Source of the DNA: Triops longicaudatus
Taxonomy: Eukaryota > Arthropoda > Branchiopoda > Notostraca > Triopsidae
Reading direction: 5' to 3'
NCBI GenBank assembly: GCA_022885665.1
Contig: JAGQDJ010000018.1
Span: 186,001 to 250,000 of the forward strand
Length of the DNA stretch: 64,000 nucleotides
In this document: one piece after another, positions 26,134 to 34,559 of the stretch
How positions within the stretch are numbered: the stretch's first letter is position 1
Layout of the letters: every line of letters starts with the position of its first letter
Made by a program: the position numbers and the translations under genes
Notes under the pieces: generated by a model
Database searches by the model: none
What the model was told of the DNA's origin: nothing
Seen by the model: the letters and a program-made list of their open reading frames with translations, nothing else

Positions 26134-26141
26134 TATTTATC
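26134..26141 (-). promoter_or_regulatory. T4-late-like promoter element GATAAATA (minus)
   Basis: Ends 4 nt before the ATG at 26129. Same geometry as the site at 25190. Confidence 0.42.
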
Positions 26142-26171
26142 TAAGGTGGAGATAAGCCCTTTCATTGCCAC

Positions 26172-26985
26172 GGAGTGGTGCGCAAATTTTTTTAAGCGAT
26201 ATATACCTACTTAATTATCACATTTATATCACACCCATCTCGCACTGTCTGCTGAATTTTTGATAGCCAGAGTGAGTTCAGAGTGATGTCAGAGTAGTAT
26301 GAATCATATGAATTTTTGATAGCCAGAGTGATGTTAGAGTGAGTTTAGAGTGATAGCCAGAGTAGTAATGGTTAACCATGGTTAGGGGGCAAGCATGAAT
26401 AAGCGTGACGATACGGTTATTACGGTTATTCGGGGTAGTACAGTATAACAGGGTTTAATGACCCTTACCGACTGTTGATACCGTTGATACCGTGATAATA
26501 TGGTGTTATAGTGTTGACGGTTGAGCCCGAGGGGGTCTTTTCAGATAAAAAAATAGTTGCGCAAAAAATTTTGAAATGCGAATTTACCAAGGGTGAGGTT
26601 GTTTTTAGAGTAAATTTCAGAGTGAATTTCAGAGTGTGCCCGAGGGGGTCTTTTCAGGTAAAAAAATAGTTGCGCAAAAAATTGTAGGGAAGTACTTATC
26701 AAATCGTGGTGGCCGTTTTTAACCATACGTTACAATATATTACATTACATTACAGTATATTACATGCCACCCCCCACCTCTCAGAAAAAATTACAAATTG
26801 TAATATAAAATTACAATTTTTTTTGTAAAAATTTGTAAAAAAATGTTGCACAATGTAATGTACTGTAACACAGTGTAACGTTATAAATGTAACCTTTTGT
26901 AAAAAATTGTAGAGATTTGTAACATTTTTTTGCAAAATAAAAAAAGCGTTACAAATTAAATTGTAACGCTTTGTAACAAACTGTT
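26172..26985. repeat. Gene-free repeat-rich boundary region
   Basis: No convincing gene. 26260-26370 repeats TGATAGCCAGAGTGA-type words. 26524-26570 and 26637-26683 are near-identical (CCCGAGGGGGTCTTTTCAG then TAAAAAAATAGTTGCGC). 26720-26960 is made of TTACA/TGTAA words with hairpins at 26795-26819 (AAATTGTAAT arms) and 26943-26972 (AAAGCGTTACAA arms). It separates ordinary phage genes from the small-gene array. Confidence 0.6.
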
Positions 26986-27015
26986 ACTGCTTTGCGCTAT
27001 TATACGCAAAGCAGT
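26986..27015. terminator. Hairpin terminator of the leftmost array gene
   Basis: ACTGCTTTGCG (26986-26996) / CGCAAAGCAGT (27005-27015) just after the stop of 27029-27424. Confidence 0.7.
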
Positions 27016-27028
27016 ATAGCATATTATA

Positions 27029-27424
27029 TTATGCAATTGCATGCTGTTGCATTGCAACAACATGTTGTTGCAAGTAATCAATACGTTCATTATACGCTTC
27101 AAGCGTAATGTAATACTTGTTAGTTAGCGTATCAGCATACACAGTAGCAGGTACGTCATTAGCGTACTTGTTGTTGCTTGCAACAACTGCATACATATGT
27201 GCACGTTTGCTAACATTAGTATACATGTTAGCATGTACAGTATATGCACACAAAAGCGTATACTCTAAATTACTATTGTTTAAGTACACAATAGTATTTG
27301 TAACAACAAGTTTATTGTCGTTATTGTTGAAAAGCGTATGAGCTGTCTCAAGCAAGACGTACGCTTGGAGCGTAGTCGTAGCTGTGGATGTAGTTGTAGC
27401 TTTGTGTGTGTGTGTATTTTGCAT
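27029..27424 (-). CDS. Array gene, family A (ITLEAY)
   Basis: 131 residues, MQNTHTHKATTTS start. Shares with 34114-34488 and 38886-39278 an AYVLLETA segment near the N-terminus and NKYYITLEAYNERIDY near the C-terminus. Rich in Asn, Thr, Ala, Val and Tyr. No ribosome site; promoter module at 27460-27488. Function unknown. Confidence 0.6.
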   Translation of the reverse strand: MQNTHTHKATTTSTATTTLQAYVLLETAHTLFNNNDNKLVVTNTIVYLNNSNLEYTLLCAYTVHANMYTNVSKRAHMYAVVASNNKYANDVPATVYADTLTNKYYITLEAYNERIDYLQQHVVAMQQHAIA

Positions 27425-27517
27425 TTTAAGTAAGTAAGTAAGTTGTTTAACAAGTATGTATTATAGCATTATTTAAAACACTATGCAAGTTTTATTTTGC
27501 ATAGTGTTGTTTTAATG

Positions 27518-27931
27518 TTACGCTGTTTGTGCAATGCGCATTAATAGTGCATTGTTTACAGTAGTTAACATTGTAACGTTGTTAGCGTTACAAAAGTTTA
27601 CTAATTTTGCAAATGCAGTAGCATTTTGTTGCATTAAAGCAACAGCATTGTTTACTTTTACACAAATAAATGTTTTGCGTAAATTAATATAAACTTGTTG
27701 CGTTTGTGCATTTTGTAAGCAAAATGTACTTGTTGCAAGTGCTTGCAATTGCAACGCTAGTTGTTTTTGTGCAACAGTGTACAAAACTGCGTTTTTAGCA
27801 TTTTGCTGTGCTACTTGTATTTTAGTAGCAGTAGCACTATACGCTTTTTGCGTTTTTAAATTACGCAAAGTTGTAGTAGTTACAGTAGTAGCATTAGTAG
27901 TAGCATTAGTAGTTACAGTAGTATTTTGCAT
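27518..27931 (-). CDS. Array gene, family B
   Basis: 137 residues. Paralogue of 37690-38112 (ends NNALLMRIAQTA and NNSLLMRIAQTA). It contains no Gly, Pro, Asp, Glu, Trp or His, as follows from the absence of GA, GG, TC and CC in its DNA. Helical, Gln/Ala-rich middle (VAQKQLALQLQALA). The open frame and a matching paralogue support a gene; function unknown. Confidence 0.58.
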   Translation of the reverse strand: MQNTTVTTNATTNATTVTTTTLRNLKTQKAYSATATKIQVAQQNAKNAVLYTVAQKQLALQLQALATSTFCLQNAQTQQVYINLRKTFICVKVNNAVALMQQNATAFAKLVNFCNANNVTMLTTVNNALLMRIAQTA

Positions 27932-28020
27932 GTTGTTTAATTAAGTTGTTAAGTAAGTATGTAGTTTAACACTATATACAACACTATGCAAGTTTTATTT
28001 TGCATAGTGTTGTTTTAATG

Positions 28021-28620
28021 TTACGCTGTAATTGTTTGTTTGTTAGCTGTAATGCTAACAATGTTGCTTAGTGCAATAGTGCGCACTACAACATTATGTG
28101 TTACATTGTTTGTAACATTGTGTGTTGTGTTGTCTTTTTGCAACAATTGTGCGCTTGCGCTTGCAGTTAAATATTGTGCAACTTGTTGCTTTGTAGCAAC
28201 AACCCCGTCAATAAAGTATACGCTTTTAGCGTTGTTATAAATAGCGTATAAATATAAACTATTGTTTGTTTTGTGTTGTACAACACTATAACAAGCAGTA
28301 TGTGTAAAATAGTTACTTTGTGCTGTAAAATTAGCAACATTAGTTGCATTATTAGTTGCAATGTTAACTGCACTACGCTTTACTGCATTAGCAAATACGC
28401 TAGTTGCACTTTTAATGTTGCTAAAAAGTTGCACGTTAGCTTGTGTAACTTTTACAATATTAATATGTTTGTTTTTTGCGCTTGTAGCAACTTTTGTTAC
28501 ATACACAATGTTAGCAAAAGTAGTGCTAACATTAGCTAACAAGTTTGTTACTTGTTGCGCTGTAATAGTGTTGCTTTGTGCATGTAACGCAATAGCTAAT
28601 TGTGCTGTAATATTTTGCAT
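28021..28620 (-). CDS. Array gene, family C
   Basis: 199 residues, paralogue of 35622-36221 (shared AQLAIALHA, TAQQV.NLLANVSTTFA, SVYFIDGVVATKQQVAQYL, SNIVSITANKQTIT). Only one Asp and one Gly, both in FIDGV. Conservation of the FID.VVATKQQVAQYL core between copies suggests a real fold. Variant promoter (-10 TAAACT) at 28655-28683. Confidence 0.6.
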   Translation of the reverse strand: MQNITAQLAIALHAQSNTITAQQVTNLLANVSTTFANIVYVTKVATSAKNKHINIVKVTQANVQLFSNIKSATSVFANAVKRSAVNIATNNATNVANFTAQSNYFTHTACYSVVQHKTNNSLYLYAIYNNAKSVYFIDGVVATKQQVAQYLTASASAQLLQKDNTTHNVTNNVTHNVVVRTIALSNIVSITANKQTITA

Positions 28621-29182
28621 GTTGTTTACTTTACTGTGTTGTTAATATGTATGTAGTTTAACTGTATTTTTAACATTGTGCAAGCTTTATTTTAATTATT
28701 TTTTTATTTTGTTGTTTTTTTGCACAGTTTGTTGTTTTTTTGCTAAAACGCTTTAAAACGCTGTATGCACGTTTTTTTGCAATATAGTAGCAACGCTATA
28801 TAACTGCTGTAAAACACGCTTAAAACACGCTTAAAACACGTTTACAGCACAATTGCACGTTTGCACGTTTGCACGTTTGCACGTTTGCACGTTTGCACGT
28901 TTGCACGTTGTTTTAAAACAACATACTGTAAAATATTTGTTGTTTTTATTGTGTTTGTAGTTTGTTTGTTTGTAGTTTTAAAACAACGTGTTTTATTGTG
29001 TTTGTAGTTTGTTTGTAGTTTTAAAACAACGTGTTTTTAAAATATTTGTTGCTTTTATTGTGTTTTTATTGTATAATACTTATATACGTTATGCGTATCT
29101 CTCTAATGCCTCTCTCTCCTCTAATGCCTCTCTCTCCTCTAATGCCTCTCTCTCACCGCCAAGGTGGAGAGTTGTATTTTTG
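28621..29182. repeat. Non-coding divergent region with iteron-like repeats
   Basis: Seven tandem TTGCACGT units at 28853-28908, three AAAACACGCTT-type 11-mers at 28811-28843, and a roughly 45-nt direct repeat (GTGTTTGTAGTTTG ... AAAACAACGTG) across 28948-29037. 29103-29156 is three copies of an 18-nt CT-rich unit (CTAATGCCTCTCTCTCCT). It lies between a minus- and a plus-strand gene. Iteron-type origin or regulator-binding site are possible. Confidence 0.6.
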
Positions 29183-29356
29183 CAACACTTGTAAAAATAA
29201 ATTTTGCACTTTGTTATTTTTATGTTATAATACATACTTGTTAAACAACTTGTTATTTTTAAACGTTATTTTGTATTATGCAAAAAACAACACTTGTAAA
29301 AATAAATTTTGCACTTTGTTATTTTTATGTTATAATACATACTTGTTAAACAACTT
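29183..29356 (+). promoter_or_regulatory. Duplicated promoter segment (two 69-nt direct repeats)
   Basis: Copies at 29183-29251 and 29288-29356. Each has TTGCAC (29204-29209; 29309-29314), 16-nt spacer and TATAAT (29226-29231; 29331-29336) followed by ACATACTTGTTAAACAACTT, the array-type leader. Confidence 0.75.
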
Positions 29357-29372
29357 AAACAACTTAAATTAT

Positions 29373-29648
29373 ATGCAAACAACTTTAAATACTGTACAAA
29401 AAAGCGCAAAATACAAAAACGCATTAGCTGTTAGTGTGTATAACTACAAAACTGCTAACTGTGTATGTAATCCCGACGTCTTAGATTTTGATCATCTTGT
29501 TGTGCAAACTAACGCAGATGCGTGTAGCTTTAGTGTTAATGAGTACATAGACAATCTTGCTGAAGACTGTAGTACAGACAACTACAACTTGTTTATGTTA
29601 GATGTCGCAAAAGCAGTTAATTATAATTACGTCCCGTTTAGTATGTAA
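29373..29648 (+). CDS. Array-type gene on the plus strand
   Basis: 91 residues from ATG 29373 (MQTTLNTVQKSAKYKN); a longer frame to 29031 covers promoters and low-complexity DNA and is rejected. The second half (VLDFDHLVVQTNADACSFSVNEYIDNLAED) has normal acidic content, unlike its neighbours. Ends at hairpin 29657-29688. Confidence 0.6.
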   Translation: MQTTLNTVQKSAKYKNALAVSVYNYKTANCVCNPDVLDFDHLVVQTNADACSFSVNEYIDNLAEDCSTDNYNLFMLDVAKAVNYNYVPFSM

Positions 29649-29656
29649 GTACTATC

Positions 29657-29688
29657 ATAGCTATGCAATGTAACAGTTGCATAGCTAT
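29657..29688 (+). terminator. 12-bp hairpin terminator
   Basis: ATAGCTATGCAA (29657-29668), loop TGTAACAG, TTGCATAGCTAT (29677-29688). Related to the array hairpins but without a good -10 box after it. Confidence 0.7.
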
Positions 29689-31144
29689 ATTACCTTACCT
29701 AATACCTAACTCAAGAGAGGTAGAGGGAGAATTACAGTCTATATGCATTACCTTACACATAAGTCAGGGGAGGTAGAGGTTACACTCTAGTATGCATAAC
29801 CTAACCAATACACAAGTAGGATTGATTAGGGAGGATGCGGGTTAAGGTGAGTATTACTAACTTATCCCGCCCAAGAGGCAGCAATCCCAAACATCTACAT
29901 ACCTAACCTGTCTTGAACTAACAGGATAGGTGCCAACCTACGATTAAAATCTAATCTGTGCAAAAAAACCTTGGCGGCGCAGCGGGGCCTATTAGGCGAT
30001 TAGGTAGGTAAGAGTTGAATCCTAGAATATCTATCTGCGATTTACCACCTAACTGCACACAGGTACAAGCGGACCTCAGGTTAAATGTTCTACCTGTGTG
30101 TATTACCTTATGCAGGTTCGAGGTTAAGGTTAAGGTTATAGGATAAGGTCAAGGTATAACCTGTCCTTGTTTGAGGTTTGAGGTTTGAGGATTAGGATTA
30201 GGTTAAGGTGCAGGCGCTGAAAGAGATATAAACCTGTCCTACTATGAGGTTATAGGTTGAGGTGGCAGCGGGGGTATTTGGTTGTTAGGTAGGTTATACC
30301 TAACTATTCAATCTATAACCTGTAACCTTACCTAACATATTAGGTGATTACTAGTTCATTCCTGTAACCTAATTCCAGGTGCAGGATGTGGTTTATTCTT
30401 ATGATCGTATGCCAAACCAACCATAGTATGAGGATTAGGTTATAGGTCAAGAATGAGGTTGACGTGTTCTATATCATTCTTCTGTAATCATGTTTCTAAT
30501 ATCACCACCAAGGAGACAGGTTTGACCTATAGACAGGAGATCGCAGCGGGGCCTTTTAGACCTCTGGTAAGATTATCTTACCAGATTGTGATTTACATTC
30601 TAGGTTATAGGTAGAGGTTTAGGTTATAGGATTAGGTAGAGGTATAACCTAACCTTGTTTGTGATTATAGGTAGAGGTTATAGGTTGTAGGTAGAGGTTA
30701 TAGGATTAGGTTATAGGATTAGGTTATAGGATTAGGTTATAGGATTAGGTTATAGGATTAGGTTATAGGTTTAGGTTATAGGTTTAGGTTATAGGATTAG
30801 GTAGAGGTATAACCTAACCTTGTTTGTGATTATAGGTAGAGGTTGTAGGTAGAGGTTGTAGGTAGAGGTTGTAGGTAGAGGTTTAGGTTATAGGTTATAG
30901 GTTGTAGGTAGAGATATAACCTATCCTTGTATATAGTTGAGGTCATAGGATTAGGTAGAGGGTTAGGGATAATCTATCCTTGTTTGTAGTCATAGGTAGA
31001 GGATTAGATGCAGGCGCTGAAAGAGGTATGAACACCTCGATATACTAGGTTATAGATTAGATGCAGGCGCTGAAAGAGGTATGAACACCTCGATATACTA
31101 GGTTATAGATTAGATGCAGGCGCTGAAAGAGACAGATAAGAGAT
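29689..31144. repeat. Non-coding AGG-rich repeat block 1
   Basis: No gene. Contains eight 13-nt tandem units AGGTTATAGGATT (30695-30798; units 6 and 7 end in TTT); a dispersed hairpin repeat (AGGTAGAGGTATAACCT then A/T-CCTTGTTTGTG) near 30135, 30640, 30799, 30900 and 30955; GCAGCGGGGCC at about 29977 and 30543; GCAGGCGCTGAAAGAGA at 30210 and 53-nt spaced copies starting 31010, 31063 and 31116. Ends at a 11-bp hairpin (31145-31170). Confidence 0.75.
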
Positions 31145-31170
31145 AACACAGTGCATGTGTGCACTGTGTT
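31145..31170. terminator. Bidirectional hairpin AACACAGTGCA / TGCACTGTGTT
   Basis: Arms 31145-31155 and 31160-31170, between the repeat block and the stop of the next minus-strand gene. Confidence 0.75.
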
Positions 31171-31180
31171 TATTGCAGTA

Positions 31181-31363
31181 TTAGCAATTGCAAATTAGCT
31201 CATAGTACATGTGTGCTAATTCAATAGTTTCAAAGCTGTAATCAAATTGTACAACGTTGTTTGTAGTGTTTGTACAGCATACATTGTATTTGCGTTTGTC
31301 TTGTTGCAACACAGTAACAAATGTGTTATTGTTTACTGTTTTTGTATGTGTATGTGTTTGCAT
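31181..31363 (-). CDS. Array gene, singleton
   Basis: 60 residues from ATG 31363 (MQTHTHTKTVNNNT). The earlier in-frame ATG at 31390 belongs to the common leader ACATGTTAAAC. Second half VVQFDYSFETIELAHMYYELIC looks like a genuine helix-strand protein. Confidence 0.55.
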   Translation of the reverse strand: MQTHTHTKTVNNNTFVTVLQQDKRKYNVCCTNTTNNVVQFDYSFETIELAHMYYELICNC

Positions 31364-31457
31364 ATTAGTTACTTTGCTTTTGTTTAACATGTATGTATTA
31401 TAGCACTATACACAACACTATGCAAGTTTTATTTTGCATAGTGTTGTATTTTTGCTA

Positions 31458-31670
31458 CTACGCAACTAATAAATTAATTGTGTTATTGTTCACTTGTAAC
31501 TTACGCAATGTTTGCTTAATAACAGTAAGTGTACGACGTGCGTCTTTGCGGGTCAAGTGTGGGTTAACAAACAATACAGACTTGTCAACATTGTTAATTG
31601 CAGTAACAGTTGTTTGTTGTAACAAGTATGTGTATTTTGGGGTTGTAACTACTACGTCGTTTGCTTGCAT
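31458..31670 (-). CDS. Array gene, family E (distant)
   Basis: 70 residues from ATG 31670 (MQANDVVVTTPKYTYLL). LTRKDARRTLTVIKQTLRKL matches NSRKDARRMFTVYKATM of 32453-32650. The KDARR helix is the conserved part of this family. Confidence 0.55.
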   Translation of the reverse strand: MQANDVVVTTPKYTYLLQQTTVTAINNVDKSVLFVNPHLTRKDARRTLTVIKQTLRKLQVNNNTINLLVA

Positions 31671-31766
31671 TTTGTTTACTTTGCTGTTGTTTAACATGTA
31701 TGTATTATAACACTATATACAACACAATGCAAGTTTTATTTTGCATTGTGTTGTTTTTATGTTAAA

Positions 31767-32003
31767 TTAGTATGTTGTAAATCCCAAAATGTGCATACTA
31801 GTACGAAAGGGCTCATTGTAGTCATTGCTACTTAATGCGTAAATTTGATCTCTAAGCTCATTAGTGCACTCATTTTCAAAAATGTCATATGCGTCTGCAA
31901 TGTCATTAAGTGCTGTAACACGCAACACAAAGTCTTTAAATGTGCTAACAATTGCGTTAGTGCTAACAGTTGTGTCATTGTTTAATTGTACAGTATTTTG
32001 CAT
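31767..32003 (-). CDS. Array gene, family D copy 1
   Basis: 78 residues. KDFVLRVTALNDIADAYDIFENEC and EPFRTSMHILGFTTY are nearly identical to 32127-32339 and 36910-37134. This family keeps Asp, Glu, Gly and Pro codons, so its protein sequence seems to be under selection. Confidence 0.65.
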   Translation of the reverse strand: MQNTVQLNNDTTVSTNAIVSTFKDFVLRVTALNDIADAYDIFENECTNELRDQIYALSSNDYNEPFRTSMHILGFTTY

Positions 32004-32126
32004 AAGTAGCTTTCAAAAAAATTAATTAATTAAGTATGTTAATTGCTTAACATGTATGTATTATAACACTATATACAACACAATGCAAGTTTTATTTTGC
32101 ATTGTGTTGTTTTATTTTAACTTAGC

Positions 32127-32339
32127 TTAATACGCTGTAAATCCCAAAATGTGCATACTAGCACGAAAGGGCTCATTAGTATTACTACTTAACGCATAAA
32201 TTTGATTTCTAAGTGCATTAGTACACTCATATTCAAAAATGTCATATGCATTTGACACGTCATTAAGTGCTGTAACACGTAATACAAAGTCTTTTAATGT
32301 GCTAACAGTTGCGTTGTTTAATTGTACAGTATTTTGCAT
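32127..32339 (-). CDS. Array gene, family D copy 2
   Basis: 70 residues; lacks the NDTTVSTNAIV insert of copy 1 near the N-terminus. NEPFRASMHILGFTAY end. Adjacent to copy 1 with a similar intergenic module, so a recent tandem duplication. Confidence 0.65.
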   Translation of the reverse strand: MQNTVQLNNATVSTLKDFVLRVTALNDVSNAYDIFEYECTNALRNQIYALSSNTNEPFRASMHILGFTAY

Positions 32340-32452
32340 AAGTAACTTTCAAAAAATTAATTAACTAAGTATGTTAATTGCTTAACATGTATGTATTATA
32401 GCACTGTTTTAAACACTATGCAAGTTTTATGTTGCATAGTGTTGTTTTAATG

Positions 32453-32650
32453 TTACACTGCTAGTGCTTGCATAGTAGCTTTATACACTGTAAACATACG
32501 ACGTGCATCTTTACGACTGTTATACGACACGTTAAACATTACATTGTTAGTGCTGTTGTTGTTTACAACAACTGTATTGTTAAACAATACAAGTGTGAAC
32601 TTTTTAAGTTTGCTTGTATAAACTACAGTTTTTGCTTTAGTATTTTGCAT
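32453..32650 (-). CDS. Array gene, family E copy 1
   Basis: 65 residues: MQNTKAKTVVYTSKLKKFT, then VLFNNTVVVNN, NSRKDARRMFTVYKATMQ. Neighbouring copy 2 is about 80% identical. Confidence 0.62.
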   Translation of the reverse strand: MQNTKAKTVVYTSKLKKFTLVLFNNTVVVNNNSTNNVMFNVSYNSRKDARRMFTVYKATMQALAV

Positions 32651-32741
32651 ATAATTTAAGTTGCTTTGTTGTTAATATGTATGTATTATAACACTGTTTT
32701 AAACACTATGCAAGTTTTATTTTGCATAGTGTTGTTTTATT

Positions 32742-32933
32742 TTAACAGTGTTTCATATTAGCTTTATACACTGTAAACATACGACGTGCATCTTTACGAC
32801 TGTTAAACGACATGTTAAACATTACAGTGTTATTTCTGTTGTCGTTTACAACAACTGTATTGTTAAACAATACAGCAGTAAACTTTTTAAGTTTGCTTGT
32901 ATAAACTACAGTTTTTGCTTTAGTATTTTGCAT
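32742..32933 (-). CDS. Array gene, family E copy 2
   Basis: 63 residues; differs from copy 1 mainly in VVNDNRNNTVMFNMSF and in a shorter end (KANMKHC). Tandem duplicate of 32453-32650. Confidence 0.62.
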   Translation of the reverse strand: MQNTKAKTVVYTSKLKKFTAVLFNNTVVVNDNRNNTVMFNMSFNSRKDARRMFTVYKANMKHC

Positions 32934-33025
32934 ATAATTTAAGTTGCTTTGTTGTTAATATGTATGTATTATAACACTGTTTTAAACACTATGCAAGTTT
33001 TATTTTGCATAGTGTTGTTTAATTA

Positions 33026-33229
33026 CTACAGTTGTGCTATTAGCACATCACGTTGCACAAACAAACGCTTAAGTGCTTTGTCAATTAATTTTGCATTTTT
33101 AGCATTAGCAACTGCACTAATGCTAACTAAGTGCATTATTTGTGCGTCTAGTGCGTTTATTTGTGCAGTAATAGCTGTTGCATTAGCATTAGTGCTAACA
33201 ACGCTTACAGTGTTTTGTGTGTTTTGCAT
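33026..33229 (-). CDS. Array gene, family F copy 1
   Basis: 67 residues. TAQINALDAQIMHLVSISAVANAKNAKLIDKALKRL (given as one helical region) ends LFVQRDVLIAQL. Paralogues 35332-35532 and 37305-37595. Predicted helical hairpin. Confidence 0.62.
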   Translation of the reverse strand: MQNTQNTVSVVSTNANATAITAQINALDAQIMHLVSISAVANAKNAKLIDKALKRLFVQRDVLIAQL

Positions 33230-33328
33230 AATTTACTTTGCTTTGTTGTTTAACATGTATGTATTATAGCACTGTTTTAAACACAATGCAAGTTTTATTT
33301 TGCATTGTGTTGTTTAATTACTACAGTG

Positions 33329-33601
33329 TTACATTAATACAACATTGCAACAATGTGCTGTTTGTAAGTATGCAGTAAACTCGTCTTTCTCGTACAGTGT
33401 CCCGTACTCGAGCCCATTTTGTAATTTTACGTAAAAGTTTTTAACTAAAACAATGTCATTTGCATTAACTGTTAACGACTGCTCCCCGTCGGGAAAAAAG
33501 TTTTGTACTTGTGTTTTAACAATTGTAGTTGTATTGTCAATTGTTACAGTTGTTACGTTTGTTTTAATAGCACATGTAATTGTAAATGTAATGTTTGACA
33601 T
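33329..33601 (-). CDS. Array gene, singleton (MSNITFTITC)
   Basis: 90 residues; starts MSN instead of MQN. Normal content of Gly, Asp, Glu and Pro (FFPDGEQSLTVNANDIVLVKNF, EYGTLYEKDEF). Beta-rich; perhaps a recent entrant into the array. Confidence 0.6.
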   Translation of the reverse strand: MSNITFTITCAIKTNVTTVTIDNTTTIVKTQVQNFFPDGEQSLTVNANDIVLVKNFYVKLQNGLEYGTLYEKDEFTAYLQTAHCCNVVLM

Positions 33602-33693
33602 ATAATTTAAGTTGCTTAGTTGTTAATATGTATGTATTATAACACTGTTTTAAACACAATGCAAGTGTTATTTTTGCATTGTGTTGTTTTATT

Positions 33694-34023
33694 TTAACTG
33701 TATTGCACGTTTAATTTTAATACATTAAACATAGCTTGTGCATTACTGCGTGTAGTGCAAGTTTTTTTATACAGTACAGTATTAGTTGCATTGTTAATTA
33801 GCAACGCTGTATTAGCGTTTAATAGCACTGTAAAGCTATTGTTTTTATAAGTTACAGTTTTAGCTGTACTTTGCAATTTGTTTAACTGCAACTTGTTTAA
33901 CTTATATGCGTGTTGCAACGTATTACAACGTAATGCAAGTGTTAGCTTACGTGTTGCGTTTTGTGTTGCATGTACAACTTGCATTGCAACGTTGTAAGTT
34001 TTAATATCAATAATGTTTTGCAT
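33694..34023 (-). CDS. Array gene, family E-like
   Basis: 109 residues. C-terminal TCTTRSNAQAMFNVLKLNV corresponds to the SRKDARRMFTVYK helix, with NSFTVLLNANTALLINNATNTVLY before it matching the LVLFNNTVVV part. The Arg/Asp of the helix have been lost in a segment nearly free of GA/TC/GG/CC. Confidence 0.52.
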   Translation of the reverse strand: MQNIIDIKTYNVAMQVVHATQNATRKLTLALRCNTLQHAYKLNKLQLNKLQSTAKTVTYKNNSFTVLLNANTALLINNATNTVLYKKTCTTRSNAQAMFNVLKLNVQYS

Positions 34024-34113
34024 AATTTTACTTTGCTTTTGTTTAACATGTATGTATTATAACTGTTTTTACAACACTATGCAAGTTTTATTTTGCATAG
34101 TGTTGTTTTAATG

Positions 34114-34488
34114 TTACGCTGTTTGTGCTTGCATTTGTTTTTGCATACGTAAGTGTAACATTTTAGTTGTATCTTCAACTACTTTATTATACGCTTCAAG
34201 CGTAATAAATAACTCATTTGTTAATTTATGTTTATACACAGTAACTGTATGTATAATATTTTCAACGTGTATAATACGTACTGTTTTAGTAAGCATTTCA
34301 CTTGCAATATTACATACATTAATCTCTTGTACGTCATAGTCGTACTCATCATCACTTGCACATACTTGTTGCAACGTGTAAATTACAAGTTTGTTGCTAT
34401 TTTCGTTGTAACGCTTACGTGCAGTTGTAAGCATAACATACGCTTTAGTAGTAGCAACTGTATTTGATAATGTATTAGTATTTTGCAT
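34114..34488 (-). CDS. Array gene, family A copy 2
   Basis: 124 residues from ATG 34488. AYVMLTTARKRYNENSNKLV and NELFITLEAYNKVVED are the family signatures; acidic middle (ASDDEYDYDVQEINVC) is also present in 38886-39278. Confidence 0.6.
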   Translation of the reverse strand: MQNTNTLSNTVATTKAYVMLTTARKRYNENSNKLVIYTLQQVCASDDEYDYDVQEINVCNIASEMLTKTVRIIHVENIIHTVTVYKHKLTNELFITLEAYNKVVEDTTKMLHLRMQKQMQAQTA

Positions 34489-34559
34489 ATAATTTAAGTT
34501 GTTTAAGTTGTTTAACATGTATGTATTATAACTGTTTTTACAACACTATGCAAGTTTTA

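Noticed and set aside
28273..28645. Plus-strand frames opposite family C (also 35171-35841, 37357-37638, 37724-38014)
   Set aside because: They are complements of minus-strand genes, have no promoter or ribosome site and consist of Cys/Leu/Val runs caused by the composition.
29031..29372. N-terminal extension of the 29373 gene (MPLSPLMPLS repeats)
   Set aside because: It runs through two promoters and an 18-nt tandem repeat; the array-type ATGCAAAC start at 29373 fits better.
30600..30900. True telomere or chromosome end
   Set aside because: The tandem units look telomere-like, but they are internal and flanked by ordinary phage DNA; nothing shows an end here.
31010..31130. Hammerhead-like ribozyme in the GCAGGCGCTGAAAGAG repeats
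   Set aside because: CTGA and GAAA words are present but the three required stems are not, and the word order is wrong.
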